A DNA stretch of 20,106 bases from Thermoanaerobacterales bacterium (GTDB lineage Bacteria > Actinomycetota > Acidimicrobiia > Acidimicrobiales > JACDCH01), in contig PKRH01000063.1 in NCBI GenBank assembly GCA_017577565.1, positions 1-20,106 on the forward strand. The letters are read 5' to 3'. The position numbers were made by a program, and so were the translations under genes. The notes below the pieces were generated by a model. That model saw only the letters and a program-made list of their open reading frames with translations. It searched no databases and was not told the origin of the DNA. The stretch's first letter is position 1, and every line of letters begins with the position of its first letter. This document shows, in pieces, positions 19,876-20,106 of the stretch.

Positions 19876-20069
19876 ATGGACCGCCCGACCGTCGCCATCG
19901 ACCGGGGCCCGGCGGCCACGCCCGGCCGGCACCCCGCCCCGGGCTCGGTCGACGTCGTCGCCGACCCGGGCGCGCTGCCCCTCCGGCCGGGCGCGCTCGG
20001 CGCCCTGCGGCTGGGCGAGGCCCTCGGGCGCCCGCGGCCGGAGGACGCGCCGATGGACCTCGCCGGCGC
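19876..20069 (+). CDS. Start of a possible SAM-dependent methyltransferase-like protein (3' partial, cut by the contig end)
   Basis: About 64 codons from the ATG at 19876 are genomic; from 20070 the sequence is adapter. The fragment reads TVAIDRGPAATPGRH, then SVDVVADPGALPLRPGALGALRLGEAL. The VDVVADPGALPLRPG...L pattern recalls the motif II/III part of small SAM-dependent methyltransferases, in which D-V-V-A-D is followed by L-P-F-x-D-G-S and a leucine-rich helix. The glycine-rich motif I is not evident, so the call is tentative. The start is supported by a TAGCGT hexamer ten bases upstream and by strong GC3 bias. Residues that appear to continue in frame beyond 20069 (LYTSATAEQK) are adapter translation and must not be kept. 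Confidence 0.4.
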
Positions 20070-20106
20070 CCGTCCCTTATACACATCTGCAACTGCCGAA
20101 CAAAAA
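20070..20106. other. Untrimmed Nextera/Tn5 adapter at the contig end (not genomic)
   Basis: Bases 20070-20088 read CCGTCCCTTATACACATCT, which matches the Tn5 mosaic end CTGTCTCTTATACACATCT at 17 of 19 positions, including 13 in a row at 20076-20088. The next bases, GCAACTGCCGAACA, share CTGCCGA and several flanking bases with the Nextera read-2 adapter (GACGCTGCCGACGA), and the sequence ends in an A-run. Local composition also drops sharply from the genomic GC level. Any reading frame starting or ending here, including a minus-strand one beginning MQMCIRD, is an artefact; MCIRD is the usual translation of this adapter. Confidence 0.95.

Noticed and set aside
19859..20092. A minus-strand frame at the right edge beginning MQMCIRDGRR.
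   Set aside because: Its start lies in adapter sequence (MCIRD is the translated Tn5 mosaic end) and the rest is a low-complexity shadow of the plus-strand gene.

Overview
This is a roughly 20.1 kb piece of a very GC-rich genome (about three quarters G+C by eye). Genes are tightly packed, nearly every third codon position is G or C, and no intergenic gap exceeds about 160 bases. The gene set points to an actinobacterium: a UbiA-type decaprenyl-phosphate phosphoribosyltransferase tail, a luciferase-like (F420-type) oxidoreductase, FadD/FadE-type lipid genes, a DUF6624 lipoprotein, a DUF6351-like secreted protein and a one-transmembrane Ser/Thr kinase. An Acidimicrobiia-like lineage is my best guess, but it is inference. 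No rRNA, tRNA, CRISPR array, insertion sequence or phage gene was seen.

Layout. 1-1066: tail of a cell-wall prenyltransferase followed at once by rmlA (dTDP-sugar synthesis). 1121-1762: DUF6624-like lipoprotein. 1795-4705: divergent acyl-CoA dehydrogenase (-) and acyl-CoA synthetase (+), two successive steps of acyl chain breakdown. 4748-6944: a phosphate-uptake operon of a small unknown ORF, a DUF47/PhoU-like protein, a PiT permease and a 53-residue membrane protein. It is preceded by four 11-base tandem repeats that look like a PHO box and followed by a strong hairpin. 6996-7889: SDR of the multifunctional-enzyme-2 type. 7939-8998: TetR regulator and an NTF2/SnoaL-like protein, both (-). 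9096-12231: alpha/beta hydrolase, RecB-like Fe-S nuclease, PAP2 phosphatase and DsbA-like protein, all (+). 12322-14120: small unknown gene (-) divergent from a Ser/Thr kinase with an external Cys-containing domain. 14193-16179: YceH/DUF480 protein (-) divergent from an LLM oxidoreductase. 16260-17108: a second SDR. 17240-19747: a large secreted DUF6351-like hydrolase behind a sigma70-type promoter whose spacer holds a CRP/FNR-like palindrome. 19876-20069: start of a gene cut by the end of the contig.

Two window-wide observations. First, most genes have a TANNNT-type -10 hexamer only 6-10 bases before the start codon, which implies leaderless transcription. This also fixes several start codons more tightly than longest-ORF rules would. 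The exceptions (lipoprotein, acyl-CoA synthetase, DUF6351 protein, and genes inside operons) mostly show Shine-Dalgarno sequences instead. Second, the last 37 bases are not genomic: 20070-20088 matches the Tn5/Nextera mosaic end at 17 of 19 bases and continues into sequence resembling the read-2 adapter.

I found no clearly new multi-gene system. The most interesting candidates are the PHO-box-like array with its uncharacterised first gene, the leaderless promoter pattern, the palindrome-controlled secreted hydrolase, the YceH protein with a duplicated coiled coil, and the kinase ectodomain.
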